Source of the DNA: Takakia lepidozioides
Lineage: Eukaryota; Streptophyta; Takakiopsida; Takakiales; Takakiaceae
DNA length: 64,000 nt
Direction: 5' to 3'
Assembly: GCA_030704615.1 (NCBI GenBank)
Contig: CM060732.1
Coordinates: 82,173,171-82,237,170 of the forward strand
Part shown: piece by piece, positions 24,980 through 36,387 of the stretch
Layout of the letters: each line of letters starts with the position of its first letter
How positions within the stretch are numbered: the first letter of the stretch is position 1
Notes under the pieces: model-generated
Database searches by the model: none
What the model was told of the DNA's origin: nothing
The model's input: the letters and a program-made list of their open reading frames with translations, nothing else
Made by a program: the position numbers and the translations under genes

Positions 24980-25310
24980 ATGGGTATGCGACAGCAGGCA
25001 TGCCCGGTGCATGTCCCAAGAACTGCCACGCGCCCGCCATGTGCGAAAAACAAGCGGCGGCTGCCACAGGGGCCAATTATTAGGGGAGGGCTCCCGTGAA
25101 ACGGCACCTGTCACGCGCCCGCCATGCATGAGATTCAAATGGCGGCGGCCGCATTGCCCGCAAACCTGTCCAATCATAATTATTAGGGGAGGGCTCCCGT
25201 GAAACGGCGCCTGCCACGCGCCAACCATGCGCGAGATTCAAGTGGCGGCGCGCGTAGGGCCTGCAAACGTGGCCAATCATATTTATTAGGGGAGGGCTCC
25301 CGTGAAACGG
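24980..25310. repeat. 103-bp tandem repeat between the divergent promoters
   Basis: The motif TTAGGGGAGGGCTCCCGTGA recurs with first G at 25083, 25186 and 25289, that is at exact 103-bp steps, with the intervening GCCACGCGCCxxCCATG and GCGGCGG blocks conserved. A degenerate copy precedes at about 24,980-25,080. Each unit carries one member of the palindrome family, so the array looks like a regulatory hub between the two TATA boxes. Confidence 0.85.
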
Positions 25311-25781
25311 TGCTTTTGAGCATGCATGTGAAGGCATTTCCATAGTTAGTATTCCAGCACGTGGCAAGTAGGCAGGCTACGCATGTGTTGGAACGTCAGA
25401 GTACGAGACGCCGCCGGCCATAATGCGGCGGCGGCGCTGCGGTACGCTACGACGAATCTTACCTTCCATGAATGCTGCAAGGGGAGAGCTCCCGTGGCGC
25501 GGCACAGCATCATCATGGTCATGCGACATCCATCGAATCCGACAGCTCAGATTATATCTAGGATCTGCTTGGACGGTACCGATGACATTGATGTCGTCGT
25601 GCAGGTACATCATATATAGATGATATCCATCCACGTGCGGCCATGCAGAAGTCATACTGTCGGGTACGGGAGGCCCCCCGTCACAGTCATTATGGCAAGT
25701 AATTAATGAAACGATTCCCCTTGCTGTACAAGCCTCATGTATGGGTGCGGTTGGCCTCATGCCCCAGCATGCAAATGCGTC

Positions 25782-25788
25782 TATATAA
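25782..25788 (+). promoter_or_regulatory. TATA box of the DUF7869-like transposase gene
   Basis: TATATAA in the context GCGTCTATATAAGGGCAAGAG, followed about 30 bp later by TCATTTCATTCAGTC, a plausible start region. The transposase homology begins about 0.65 kb downstream on the same strand. Confidence 0.6.
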
Positions 25789-26384
25789 GGGCAAGAGCTT
25801 TCCTCTCATTTCATTCAGTCTCGGCAAAGCCTTGCCGAATTGTGGAGTGCAGGTGCTGGATTGACTGAAGAGTGGTGGAAGGGTGGTGGAAGGACGGAGA
25901 GTGGTGTTTCATCTCTGCATGTTTGTTAGTCATTCTCTATCAATATATTCTAGAAGAGTTACACACTGAACTCACGCAGTATCTGCTTTTTTAGCCTGGC
26001 ACAGCAAAGATGTGCTGTTCCATTAGACTTTCTCTTTTGTTTTGTCGCTCTTTTCTGAATCTCATTTATCTGTCTTCGTCTTCTCCAGTTATACCATTGA
26101 ATGTGACGGGAGATCTCCCGTCATCTTGAGCATATCCTTTCCAATTTGTCTGGAACTCTATTTTCTGTTTATCTTTTTCTGCCCATAGGAGATCACAGAA
26201 CGGGAGACCTCTCGTGATCCCTTAGTGTTATTTGCATCTATGGTGTGCATAGATTCTATCTTGCACAATCCATAATTTTTTTGTGGATTCTAACTTAAGG
26301 GTGAGGCGACTATAAGGGGAGATCTCCCGTCATCCTGCGGAATGTTGCCGCATTTGATATATTCATCTTTTCTATTTCTTTTGC

Positions 26385-29300
26385 TTGCCATTTTTTACTC
26401 AATGGCATAGCAAGGGAGATCTCCCGTGGTTGAAAATGGTTACCACCTGTGGACAGTTTTCTGTCGGAGAAGCCGTGAATTTAATCCAACTTGTCGGCTC
26501 TCCAGTTCCCAGAATTGTCGTTGAGGGTACATGTCTGAATACGTCTAGAGAGGGATTTTGTCATGGCAGACGTCTCTCTAATAGTTTAGTGAGCGTCATA
26601 TTGAAACCCGTGATACATGGAATGAAGTCAATTAGCTTGTCATATTCACATCCAGACGCGGAGACTCTTGGAGAAGCCCTGGGGACACCGATTGTCTGGA
26701 AAGTTAGTGAAGTTGAGAAACGTGTGCGAATGGAGGGTGAGGTGTGCTTGTCCGATGCTGGAGTGAGCACGAATGTTTTGGAGGATACAATACAGAATGA
26801 CAATACAGATGGTGTTGAAGGCATAGGAACAAAAGTTTCACAAGAGAAAACAAAAAAGAAGAGTGCCGAGTGTCAGAAAGGCGTACATCATATATTAGGA
26901 AGAGATACTTGGCGTAATCAGATGTGCAATCTTCTCAATGACGAGATGGACGTCATTGCTGAGGGCTGGATTGTGGCGTGTCTACCTGACAAAGTTATTC
27001 TCGGTGAAAACCTCTGGGTCAGCTCAGGATATGACAATATGCTAATGACAAGTACGAAATGGCGGCTTACACATACAAAACTTCGAGATGGCCGAAAACT
27101 ATCAGAGTTGCTCACAAAGTTTTATGAAGAGCACAAGTCAGACACGGACGATGACCACCTCGAAGGAGTTAAGAAATCGCAGTATAAATGTTTGAAACGA
27201 GTTCGAAAGGGAGATGAGAACTCTAGGGGGAAGAAATTGATCCGACTCTTAAATTCGGAGTCAATTCAAGCAGTAAGCTCTGTGAGCTGTTGTGCTCAAA
27301 ACTGTTGTCAACACTTCAGCTGGGAAAAAACTAAAGCTATCCGGCATCTTCTTTTGATGCAAAGAGAGAGTTAGGATTTGACATCCCACAACGACTACAC
27401 CGACTACCAGGTTGTGGTTGTCATGCCTACCTTACAATGGAAGGAGTTGAGGTCTGTGAGAAGGCGTGGTGGACAATCCATGGGATCGGAAGGTCGACGT
27501 ACCATGGATACAAGAGGAAGAGTAATGATGGATACATCTCGTCAATGCATGGAAACAAAGGAATGAAGAAACCCCGAGCAAAAACCCTGCAGGCCGAGGC
27601 GAATTTGTTATCGCTGATTTCCAGAAACAATGACCTCATGCCTCATAAAATGAGAGGTATCGGAGAAGGAAGACAAGATGTTCTGAAGTTGCTTCCGGTG
27701 GAGATGAATTGGAAGGAGCTGAACCGACTGTCCAATGAGGTTGGATACTACTTTCCAACCCAATCCGATTCTGCCTCTATAAATATTTTTCTACTTTCAA
27801 GGAGCGTATGTCACGGGAGACCTCCCGTAATCATTTTGCTACGCGTGCTAATAGTCGATATCAAATCGTCAGCATAATAACCGATAGTCCATTGATGGAT
27901 CGTTCGGAGCGATTTTGTCCATCTATTTAAGAACAAAATTTTGTGTCTATCAAATTTTCATATCTCTTGGATGTAGATGTTGGAATATTCGATCTCAATT
28001 TCAATCTCCACGGGAGGTCTCCCGTCCCTAATAGAATACCAACTCTATATATTGTTCACAATTGGATCAGGCGAACAAACGAATGGGCTTGAAGGAATTG
28101 TCGAAGTCTGGAATTAGCCGAATTCAAACGAAACGAATTCCTTGGTTCGTTGGCTCGTTGGCTCGTTGTCTTCGCGTTCTTGAGAAGCCCACGTGTCAAG
28201 ACTCAAGAGAAATTTTCGATCGTCCAATGCAGAACTCCTTTTTCGAAACTCTAATGAGGGGAAAGTCTCGATGTGAGAAAGTACTAAAGCCTAGGGTATC
28301 CCAAGGCCCTGTTCGAGCCAAGCCATTACCCCGTCGACTATACCTGCAAATGGACAATTCTTCAAGAGAGAACAAAAATCGTTGGATGCTTGCTTTTTTA
28401 TTACTCTTGACGGCAAGAGGTGTTTTTGAAGAGATCCAGCTTGGAGTCTTGATGGTTGGTCACACCCACGAGGATATTGATGCATACTTTAGTTATTTGT
28501 CGTAGAAGTTGAAACATAAGAGCACATATATCCTTTCGGATTTCATGCGCCTCTTAATGGAGTCTCAAAACCTGTCATTTTCCCTCAACTGATACAGGAG
28601 GTCGCAGACTTCAAGAAGTTTGTGGATGGATATATTATTGATGGGAGCGATGCGCTAATCGGCACATCTGAAATGCACATATTCAAGTTCTATGTGGATT
28701 GTGACGGTTGGCCTGTAATGAAGTATAAGAAATTATCAACAACCAACGATGACTGGCTTCCGAAGCAGGGTGCAGTCAAAATGTGGAAGGTTGATGAGGA
28801 CGGGAGGTCTCCCCTACTACCCCAGGGGATCCCGGAACCTGTTCCACTGCAGCCTATTTGGGGAATAAAGCCAGACGCCAGGGAAAAAAATGCCAGTATT
28901 GTAATTAACCTTTCGAAGTACCGCGAATTCTGGAGACTTGGGATGGATCTCGACAAGAACTACGAAAACATCATGAAGAACTACGATGAGTATTGGAAGG
29001 ATGTTCTTATTGAACTTGGTAAGCCATTGCCTGAGCCAAAGGACAAGCTGGAGGAGGGGTTTTGGCCTTCGACTCTGTGGAAAGATGACCATGACAAAGA
29101 TGGGATTAGGGTTGAATGTGAGAGTCAGGAGGAGTCAGAGGAGGAAGATCGCAACCAATTGGATCCCTATTGTGGGCCAAAGAGTCAAAGACCTAAAGAG
29201 CCGATGAACCCATTCAAAGATATTGAAATTGGAAACTTTGTACTTGTTCGACCACCAGACACAGAGATATATCCAGTTTGGATGGGTGTGGCAATCTCTG

Positions 29301-29473
29301 ATGTTGTTCGTGACCATTCAAATGTGAGATATCGGCAAGTCCTTCTGGAGTGGTGGAGACCTAAAGGTGCTGCAGCGGAGGACATGGACATGTATAAAAA
29401 CTGCTGGGACAAAGCTTGGGAGTTCAATGAATCTGATCCACCAAAGTGGATACATACGAACAGTGTGGTGTAG
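26385..29473 (+). pseudogene. DUF7869-like DDE transposase, interrupted
   Basis: Parts in order: a DUF8039-like block (26,460-26,730, LGEALGTPIVWKVSEVEKR); a Cys-rich block (SVSCCAQNCCQHFSW, about 27,290-27,330); after a frameshift near 27,360, LPGCGCHAYLTMEGVEVCEKAWWTIHGI (split here as LPGCGCHAYL and GVEVCEKAWWTIHGI) and HGNKGMKKPRAKT; a catalytic-core segment at 28,062-28,505 with LDQANKR, LYLQMDNSSRENKNRW and LMVGHTHEDID supplying candidate acidic residues; TAG at 28,503; then 28,600-29,473 with a C-terminal block NFVLVRPPDTEIYPVWMG that resembles a chromatin-reader-like module. The family is abundant in algae, animals and seed-free plants as uncharacterised transposon proteins; the name is from memory. 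A palindrome of the dispersed family interrupts none of the motifs but lies in frame at 28,799. Confidence 0.7.
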
Positions 29474-31028
29474 ACAATGCAACCTTGGAAGAACACCTCC
29501 AAGTGGAGCTCTAGACGTATTGGAAAGGCCGAAGCAGTTAAAGCAAAAGCAAATCTATATGCTGCGAACGATCAAAGTGAGTCTGATTAAGCACAGTGTA
29601 GAGAGGTGCACGGGAGATCTCCCCTGCTAATTTGACGACAATATGTGTTAATGTTGGTCTTACTGGTGATTGCCAGGATTTTGTGGGAGCTCCTTTGACA
29701 ATCGGAGATTGACCTTGAATTCTCTATGTTGACCATTTGAAACTTTCAATTTCTGAACATCTATATCTCTAGCGATTTGAACCCTGACTGCCTGCATCTC
29801 AGTGAAAGTTTAGTTCTGGTTGATTGTATTTTAGGCACATCTCCAGGCATCTGCCAGGGAACGAAAAAACGAAAAAAAAAAACAAAAAATGTGTGTGGGA
29901 TGTGCATCTGCAGTTGCTACATATTCTTGACTATTGCAGACTGACATGATTAATATTCTCATTTACCATAGCGCTCGTTGAGTCCCAATTTGGTTCGTTA
30001 TCTGATAAAGATATGTCGGGGTCCGAATATCGTATTTTCTTCCCTAGTGGAATGTACTTTTATATGTCTATTTCAACGGTGGCCCCTTCTTAATCTGACT
30101 TTGTAAACTGTATCCTCGCGATGTTGTTACTGATTTTCAGGTGTAACATGAGAGATCTCCCGTGGTATGTCATGTTGTTTTTTTAATATTATTTTATTGG
30201 ATTTGTTTTTTATCTGCGGACAAATAGCTTTTGTTCTTATCTCCAAAATTTTGAATGTTTGAATGGCCAGTGGATGTGAATGGTTGTACATTTTTATTTG
30301 TTTCCGTCTGACGGTTCCACGCATTTCGTATGTCGGACTGCCGATTTCCCATGGTGGTTGATGGTTTTCTCCCTTACACATAGTGCTCGGGAGATGTCCC
30401 ATGCTACAGTGACTTGACTATTTCCAGTGACTTGACTATTTCCGATCATGATTATTATATTTTTCTTAGAGTTCATTGTTGAATATAGTAAGGATTCGCA
30501 AATATTTTCATTTTGTGAAGATGATGAGGATTTTGTCTAGTCCAAAACCTTCATATCTTCCCTTGCCGAATGTCGTTCACTACTCTGATTTTAACGGTGG
30601 CGCCTATTGCTTTTAGTTGTAGCACGGGAGGTCTCCCCTTCTATGTCTCGACGTCTGTTCGGCATTTCCTGGATTCTTATTTGGTATTCGGAGGGTGACT
30701 GTTGTCTTACCTTACAATTTTAATTTCTGGATGACGAGTTCATATGAATGTTTCTAGATCTTATTTTCTTTTGATTTGACGGCTCGACGCTTCTCGTATT
30801 GAGCACGGGAGATCTCCCCTGGTGGGGGGAGGTCTCAAAGCACCTGTAGCAAGCTGACATTGTACTTGAAATTGTATTTGACATGGTATCTGACCTTGTA
30901 TTTGTTGGTTCAATGCATTTCGTTTGTTATTTCTTGTCCTCAATGTGACAAAGATTTTTCTATCCCTTAAGTTTCAATAATTCAAAACATTATTCCAATG
31001 TTTCTACCAATAATTTTGAGTCACGACC
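29474..31028. other. 3' flank of the transposase gene, no gene seen
   Basis: AT-rich, without convincing coding sequence on either strand. It holds five palindrome copies (29608, 30147, 30384, 30622, 30803), in part at about 180-240 bp intervals. Confidence 0.5.
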
Positions 31029-31730
31029 AATGTTGGGCGGTTATCAGTTTTTTACTATAACCGTCGGTTCCGGATATTACAAATTTTGGAAATCTAATAC
31101 CCGCCGGTTCAGGTTATTAAACAAATTTTAATATTTTCATACCCGTCGGTTATCAATAGTGTAAGAAATTTTGAACTTACAGGTTATCAATAGCTCTGGT
31201 TATTCTATAGTCAATACCCGGCGGTTATTGAGTAATCCGGTTATTGGATTTATTTATTTACAAGTGTTTTATTTTGTACTAATTTATTTTCAAAAATAAA
31301 ATCTATAAGTTTTTAAGGTAGCACCTTTTGCATTTCATTAAGCCAAACATGATTTCCATGCTAATGCTTTTCAATGCTACTACATTGCATTAATGGACAG
31401 CTCATAATGACAACATGTACTAATCCGGCTGTTCTGATGAGAGTACAATCTGGATTTTATGAGAGGATACGTGTTGACCAATTTAAGAGGTGTGGCCCAC
31501 AAAGGTTTGCCGTATTGATAACCGGTTCCCAAAATTTTATCTCATATTGGGTCTCTATCCGGTTATCTAGGAACTTCTAACCTCCAGTTATCAATAGGAG
31601 CCGGATCTTATAATTTACATAACCACCGGTTATGTATATCATTTTTTTTGAAAAACAATCCAGTTCCGGTTATCAATATTTTGATAACCGGTTTTGATAC
31701 CCTGATTACTCAATACCCGCCCAACACTTG
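31029..31730. mobile_element. Non-autonomous hAT-type element (MITE-like) with 8-bp target duplication
   Basis: The direct repeat TCACGACC stands at 31021-31028 and again at 31731-31738. Between them the ends are inverted repeats: left AATGTTGGGCGGTTAT, right complement CAAGTGTTGGGCGGGTAT. The interior is AT rich and repeats CCGGTTAT and its complement ATAACCGG many times towards both ends, as subterminal transposase sites do. There is no coding sequence. An 8-bp duplication and a TGTTGGGC-type end fit the hAT superfamily. It is inserted in the palindrome-studded block. Confidence 0.85.
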
Positions 31731-32639
31731 TCACGACCCATTGTGGTTTTAAAGCTCTTACTTTGTTTCCTATATGATATTGACATGCATTTGTTACGTT
31801 TTCACGGGAAAGCTCATCTCATCTTCTCTCACCATTGACATGTAGTAATCGAGAAATTCGTTTCGCGTAAGATGCGAGAAACTACCTATCGAGTGCACGG
31901 GAGATCTCCCCTCCGTGAATATACTCATGAGCGATCAGATTCTCCTCAAATTCAATATAGGTGTCTTGTTTGTCATTTATTTTGCAAAGGACGATGCTAC
32001 TTTTCGGACCAATCCGGGAAAATCCAAAATTGTGAGCTTTAATGCATTGTTAATACTGAATATAGTTTTTTCCGTATTTATTAATTATTTAACAGATGTC
32101 CAGATTTCATCCTTTTGTCCATATTTACTTAAAATGGTGTTCTATCTCCAGAAGGTTCTCCAGAAATATTTGCTTGAAATGAAGAAATCTCGCACCGTTC
32201 TAGTTATCTCAGGGAAAAGAGGATAGGACTTAAGCCTTATCAGAATGTTTCCACCGATCCCAAGATTAAGCCTCTCTTGGATTATATTGATGATTCTAAT
32301 TACTGAAATCTTCGATATGATGCTTCAAAATAAAGATTTCATTGATCAACCACGTCTATGATGCAATCTCAATTTTTGGTTGGTTTTTCTCTAGGTTGTA
32401 TTGTATTTCTATAAGAACTGTTCTCTATTGTGCTTTCCGTTTCAATGTGAATTGACATGGAATTGTTTGCTATCTCCTTGTCTCATCCTTGCGTTTCTCC
32501 ACCCTATACAATCCCGATTCTCTGGGATACAGGCCTTTTTGAAATCTCGTCGCAGGGGGGTTTTCAAATCTGACATCCTCTACTGTGCAGTGGAGGTTAT
32601 CCTTTGTCTGTAAAATGACCATGTAAGTTCGTTTGGGCA

Positions 32640-34480
32640 GGTTCGTGGAGATGTTGCCGATGCCAACTTCTCGTCGGGACCTCCATATTAGAAATTCATC
32701 GACAGAGGGACAATATTCACACTACTGTTGAGATTTCTGTCATCGACGGTGAAGCATCATCTAGGCACTTGGCTTCCCTTCAATTGCACGACCCTCTTCT
32801 TCAGTCCATTCCTGAAAATGATGTTCCGTCGCATGATTGTTTAGGATTGAATGTCGAAAGTGGAAGCCAACATGACAAATGTGCAGAGGATTTCGTGGAC
32901 CTTACTCTACAATCCTCACCTTCCTTGTTAAGTGTCTAGGTCTGAAATCTACCTCGAGAATGTCAGCCATTGAGGATGCGGCTGAGGTTGCGGCTCCGTA
33001 GCATACTGTTGCATCTCTTCCCTCTTTCTCTCCCCAGCATGAGGGTTGGACAGCCCAAATCAGAAGGAGTAAGGTAAAATTACTTATATCGGAATTCTTA
33101 CTTGTCCTTTTGTTTTCCTTAGTACTGGGTCTGATGTTCTTGTTCTACTCCAGGCTAGAAAATCTGCAGATTATGACCTTCCTGTCAAACGACGTCTTCA
33201 TTGGAATTCTGTTCCGAGGTAATCCCTTCATTACGTGTGAATTCCATTCAGGATGTGGAGTGCTCAAGGGACAATTTCCATTCCGTTCCCCTTCTCCACA
33301 ATTCTTTGGACAAGGACAATGACGAAACAATTGCAACTTATTGGCTTCCCGACCCTGCAGTGTTGGCGCAATGTTATGCATCGAGGAAGCGGAATAGAGC
33401 CCCCAAACCATTTCCATCTCTTTTACAAATCGGTGCCACTGGAGAGAAGTATGTCTTTAGAGACAAAGTAGACTCGAGAAAGAAAATGTATACCTCGGAC
33501 ATACCGGGGTCTCGTCAAAACACGTCCGTTGGGATCCCAAGTTCGCCAGCGAGACTCTCCAATAAGGCGACATCGGTATTATTCGATACCATTTCTCCTC
33601 TTTCTTCTCTTTTGTGTTCGTTTGGTTCTGCACTAATTTGCTTCATCTTTTCTCAACAGGCGGGGATGCAGCACGATACCCTCATCAATTTCCCTCCGTA
33701 CAAGGTACTTTCTTGACGTTCCTCTTCTTTCCAATATTAACCCTCATCTCAAAACATTCCAAGCCCCCATCACATACAGTTTTTTTCCACTTTTTGCACA
33801 ATCGTGTTGATCTTCCATACACTCAATCATTCTGGGTCATGGGTATTTTCATGGCAGAAACACTAATGTCATTGTGTGATTAACTTGCTCAGGATAACTT
33901 TGTCTCTCATCCTTTACATGCAACAGCAGGAAAGTGAAAACATATGTTGTTAATTTTGAGTGTCAACGGACTCCTCTGCTACCGGCCACCCCCAACCGGC
34001 GGTGAACTATTTAAGGAGAAATTTCGTTTCAGGAATGTTACACTTCAAGTTCCTGACAGACCGTTTGTGGTGCCTCGCGTGGAGTCTTGGAGTTTCTGTA
34101 CCTTGCATTGAAGCATTTTCACGTGGCCATTTGGTCATGTGCTGATAGAGGTGTTCTTTGTAGGATGTTGGAGAGCTTCATCCCCATGAAAATAACGAAG
34201 AAGTTTTGCTTCATATGGTGATCAGCTGAGGATTGCAAGGATACCACCGGTTATATCAGGCTCGTGACGAAATATCTCGTGAAGGATATTCGCAGTGTTA
34301 TTGCCAAGTACCCTGGTAGACCGTTTGCTACACAGGGGCAAATACTTCATGTAGATGATGAGCTATCAAGGGGCCTGTGAAACCCATAAAATACTGGATT
34401 CTTCCCTTTCTCATTCAAGCCATCACCAAACGGCTTCTGTGACCAGGATGATATGACAAAGGTAGTGTGGCCATATATAT
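32640..34480 (+). pseudogene. NIF/FCP1-like HAD phosphatase gene, decayed
   Basis: Plus-strand exons with GT/AG borders can be followed: about 33153-33220 (ARKSADYDLPVKRRLHWN), 33253 to about 33560 (LHNSLDKDNDETIATYWLP and RKRNRAPKPFPSLLQ), 33660-33702 and others. From about 33,950 comes a phosphatase-like core: NGLLCYRPPP, FRFRNVTLQVPDRPFVVPR, then CADRG and, at 34,160-34,400, the blocks AEDCKD, VIAKYPGRPFA and ILHVDDE. NLI-interacting-factor domains dephosphorylate RNA polymerase II tails and similar targets. The first motif, normally D-x-N/D-G-L, reads LSVNGLL, so the nucleophilic Asp is lost, and several stops and shifts interrupt the rest. Family assignment rests on motif order only. Confidence 0.55.
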
Positions 34481-36082
34481 CGGAGATGGCTGGAGCTTCA
34501 ACAGTCATTGATTAAATTAGCGAGAACCGGACGAAGTGTTCTCATAAGCCTATTGGTCGAGACCTTGCCTACTGGGCCTGACATGGAAGATATCTTGATC
34601 CTCGTGTTTGGATCCCACAACAAAAGAAACCTGATTACCTTGGTAGGCACATGGATCCCACTGTTCTGTTGTTTGTTCAGAATTTGATTTTTCAATTCTT
34701 TTGCATTTGCATTTGCATTTGCACTCTTACATCAACAAATCCTCATTATGCAAAACTTCCATTTTAGGCCTAATATTTGTCATTTCAACCGCGTGTCCCC
34801 AGTTACATTCAAGGAACGAATTGTAAAAGAGGAACAAGAGCTGCGTGATTGAGAAGAATGGCGGGCGTGCCGGGAGGCTTCAAGGGCATCAAATAGAGTT
34901 GGCAGCAACATTTCAGATGACAATGTCAGCCGGTTTCACCTTCTGAAAGTATCTCTGTTTCCTCTGGTGCGGAGACCGTTGCAAGTGGTTGTGGTAACCG
35001 GAGGCGTCTTCGGACACATGCCTTGACTGCGAGCTGTTTGGGAGGAGGCTCAGTATTATTAATGAGTTAGTATAAGCCGTAACGGTTCTATGGCTTCAGA
35101 GTGTATGGCTTGTATGGCATTAAGTCCATGAATGGATGGACAATTGACGTTCATTTTTCTATTGGTCCATCGCCTTGAACGATACAATCTCAAATAAAAT
35201 ATGAATGTTTCATATCATCAATCAGGTCCCGACAGACTCGTTTTTTCATGTTGTCATCTTCATCACATGCCATCATTGTTTCATATTTGGTTCTGCCATT
35301 GTTCTATGTTTGTTTGTGTATGTCATTTTGGATATCAGAGCTATCATCATTGTTTGATTCATTGCATCATCCTATTTCTTTTAATGAACATCAACTTGGC
35401 AGTGGATGTTTATCTAAGACCACAATACATACTTGTATTTTTGCGTAGAATGTGTGGAGGATTATATAATTTGTTGTTATATAGAGGTTATACAGTGCAC
35501 AAATAGCCAAATAATTATAGATATATCTCTTTATTTCTATGATAGATTATATTTATTCATATATCTTATATTATTTCTGGACCAAACAAAAGTCCAAAAG
35601 TAGTTAAAATAGTGTTAACTTGTCATCTGCACTTGAAATATCTACGGAAATGTCTGGAACATCAGGAACCTCACGGATTGGTTGCGCACAGACTGATCGC
35701 TCGGGTAGTAGGATCTTTGACATGTATTGTGAAATCCCGAGATAAAATGGATCAGAACAATCCACCTCGGCTTTCTCGACTGACTTCCGCTTCCGAGCTT
35801 TTGTCCGCTCAAAGGACTCGTGCACATTAGTATTATCCTTCATGGAAAATAGATGGCCGGCTTAACAAAAATAGAAAGCTCTAAGCAAGCTAGCACCTAA
35901 TCACATTGCTACATCAACATCTAACGATAAGCTGGAACAAAAACTTCGTCCAGAAACCTGTGTGAAACAAAAAAACAAATGATGATCGACCATGGAAAGA
36001 ACTGCAATGCCAAAGAGATCTCACCCGTCGAATGTTGAGCGATCTGAGCCGTCCACAGCGAAAGAAACCTTACGTCTTTATG
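34481..36082. other. Intergenic, weak decayed coding traces
   Basis: Around 34,550-34,680 a trace reads RDLAYWA, then GRYLDPRVWIPQQKKPDYLG, without recognised family. A minus-strand frame of 79 codons at 35604-35843 has no recognised motif. Otherwise AT-rich non-coding sequence. Confidence 0.35.
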
Positions 36083-36214
36083 TTATGTATAGGGTAAGTT
36101 CCTCACCCTCGGGCAAGTACCTTGGTATTCGTGTCGTGACCTCGGGGTAGGCCCTTGGTCACTTCCCTCACACCGTGGTACACCCTTGGGTGGGGGACTT
36201 ACCTTATACATAAT
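36083..36214. repeat. 132-bp fold-back (MITE-like) element
   Basis: Left end TTATGTATAGGGTAAGTTCC and right end complement TTATGTATAAGGTAAGTCCC are inverted repeats; the interior alternates CCTCGGG and CCTTGGG motifs that also pair. No clear target duplication was found. Confidence 0.7.
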
Positions 36215-36341
36215 GATGCACATATGTATCCCAATCGTTCAAAAAATAAAATGAAGCAAAGGGGCCGAGACATCTAGCATGTTGTCTGAATTACGTTGGT
36301 TATTTGCATGGGGCCCACATGGCTATTGCAAGTCCTTCAAA

Positions 36342-36387
36342 GTGGCTATTGCATGTGGGGCCCACATGGAGTCCATGCAATAGCCAC
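36342..36387. repeat. Perfect 14-bp inverted repeat
   Basis: GTGGCTATTGCATG and CATGCAATAGCCAC flank an 18-bp centre that itself contains TGGGGCCCACATGG; a further partial copy of the same words precedes at 36,310-36,335. Confidence 0.8.

Larger units (their letters stand above)
23369..31913. mobile_element. Proposed large divergent DNA transposon with palindromic repeats
   Basis: The unit combines two divergent genes (repeat protein on minus, DUF7869-like transposase on plus), two TATA boxes facing outwards, a 103-bp repeat between them and about twenty copies of one palindrome. The right limit is set by the last palindrome at 31,913 and the left by the repeat-protein gene; true ends, terminal repeats and target duplication were not found. 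A 702-bp hAT-type insertion at 31,029 is secondary. The transposase is broken, so this copy cannot move by itself. Confidence 0.5.
24335..31913. repeat. Dispersed palindrome family, consensus CACGGGAGATCTCCCGTG
   Basis: Copies seen at 24335, 24383, 24432, 24480, 24529, 25083, 25186, 25289, 25478, 25660, 26104 (TGACGGGAGATCTCCCGTCA, perfect over 20 bp), 26200, 26315, 26411, 27811, 28009, 28799, 29608, 30147, 30384, 30622, 30803 and 31894. The core GGGAG-RY-CTCCC is kept even where flanks differ, and the middle is AT, AC, GT or GC. Most copies are non-coding, but 28799 lies inside the transposase frame. Spacing ranges from 47 bp to about 1.4 kb. I noticed no copy outside 24.3-31.9 kb. Transposase-binding sites or a small mobile palindrome are possible roles. 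Confidence 0.9.
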
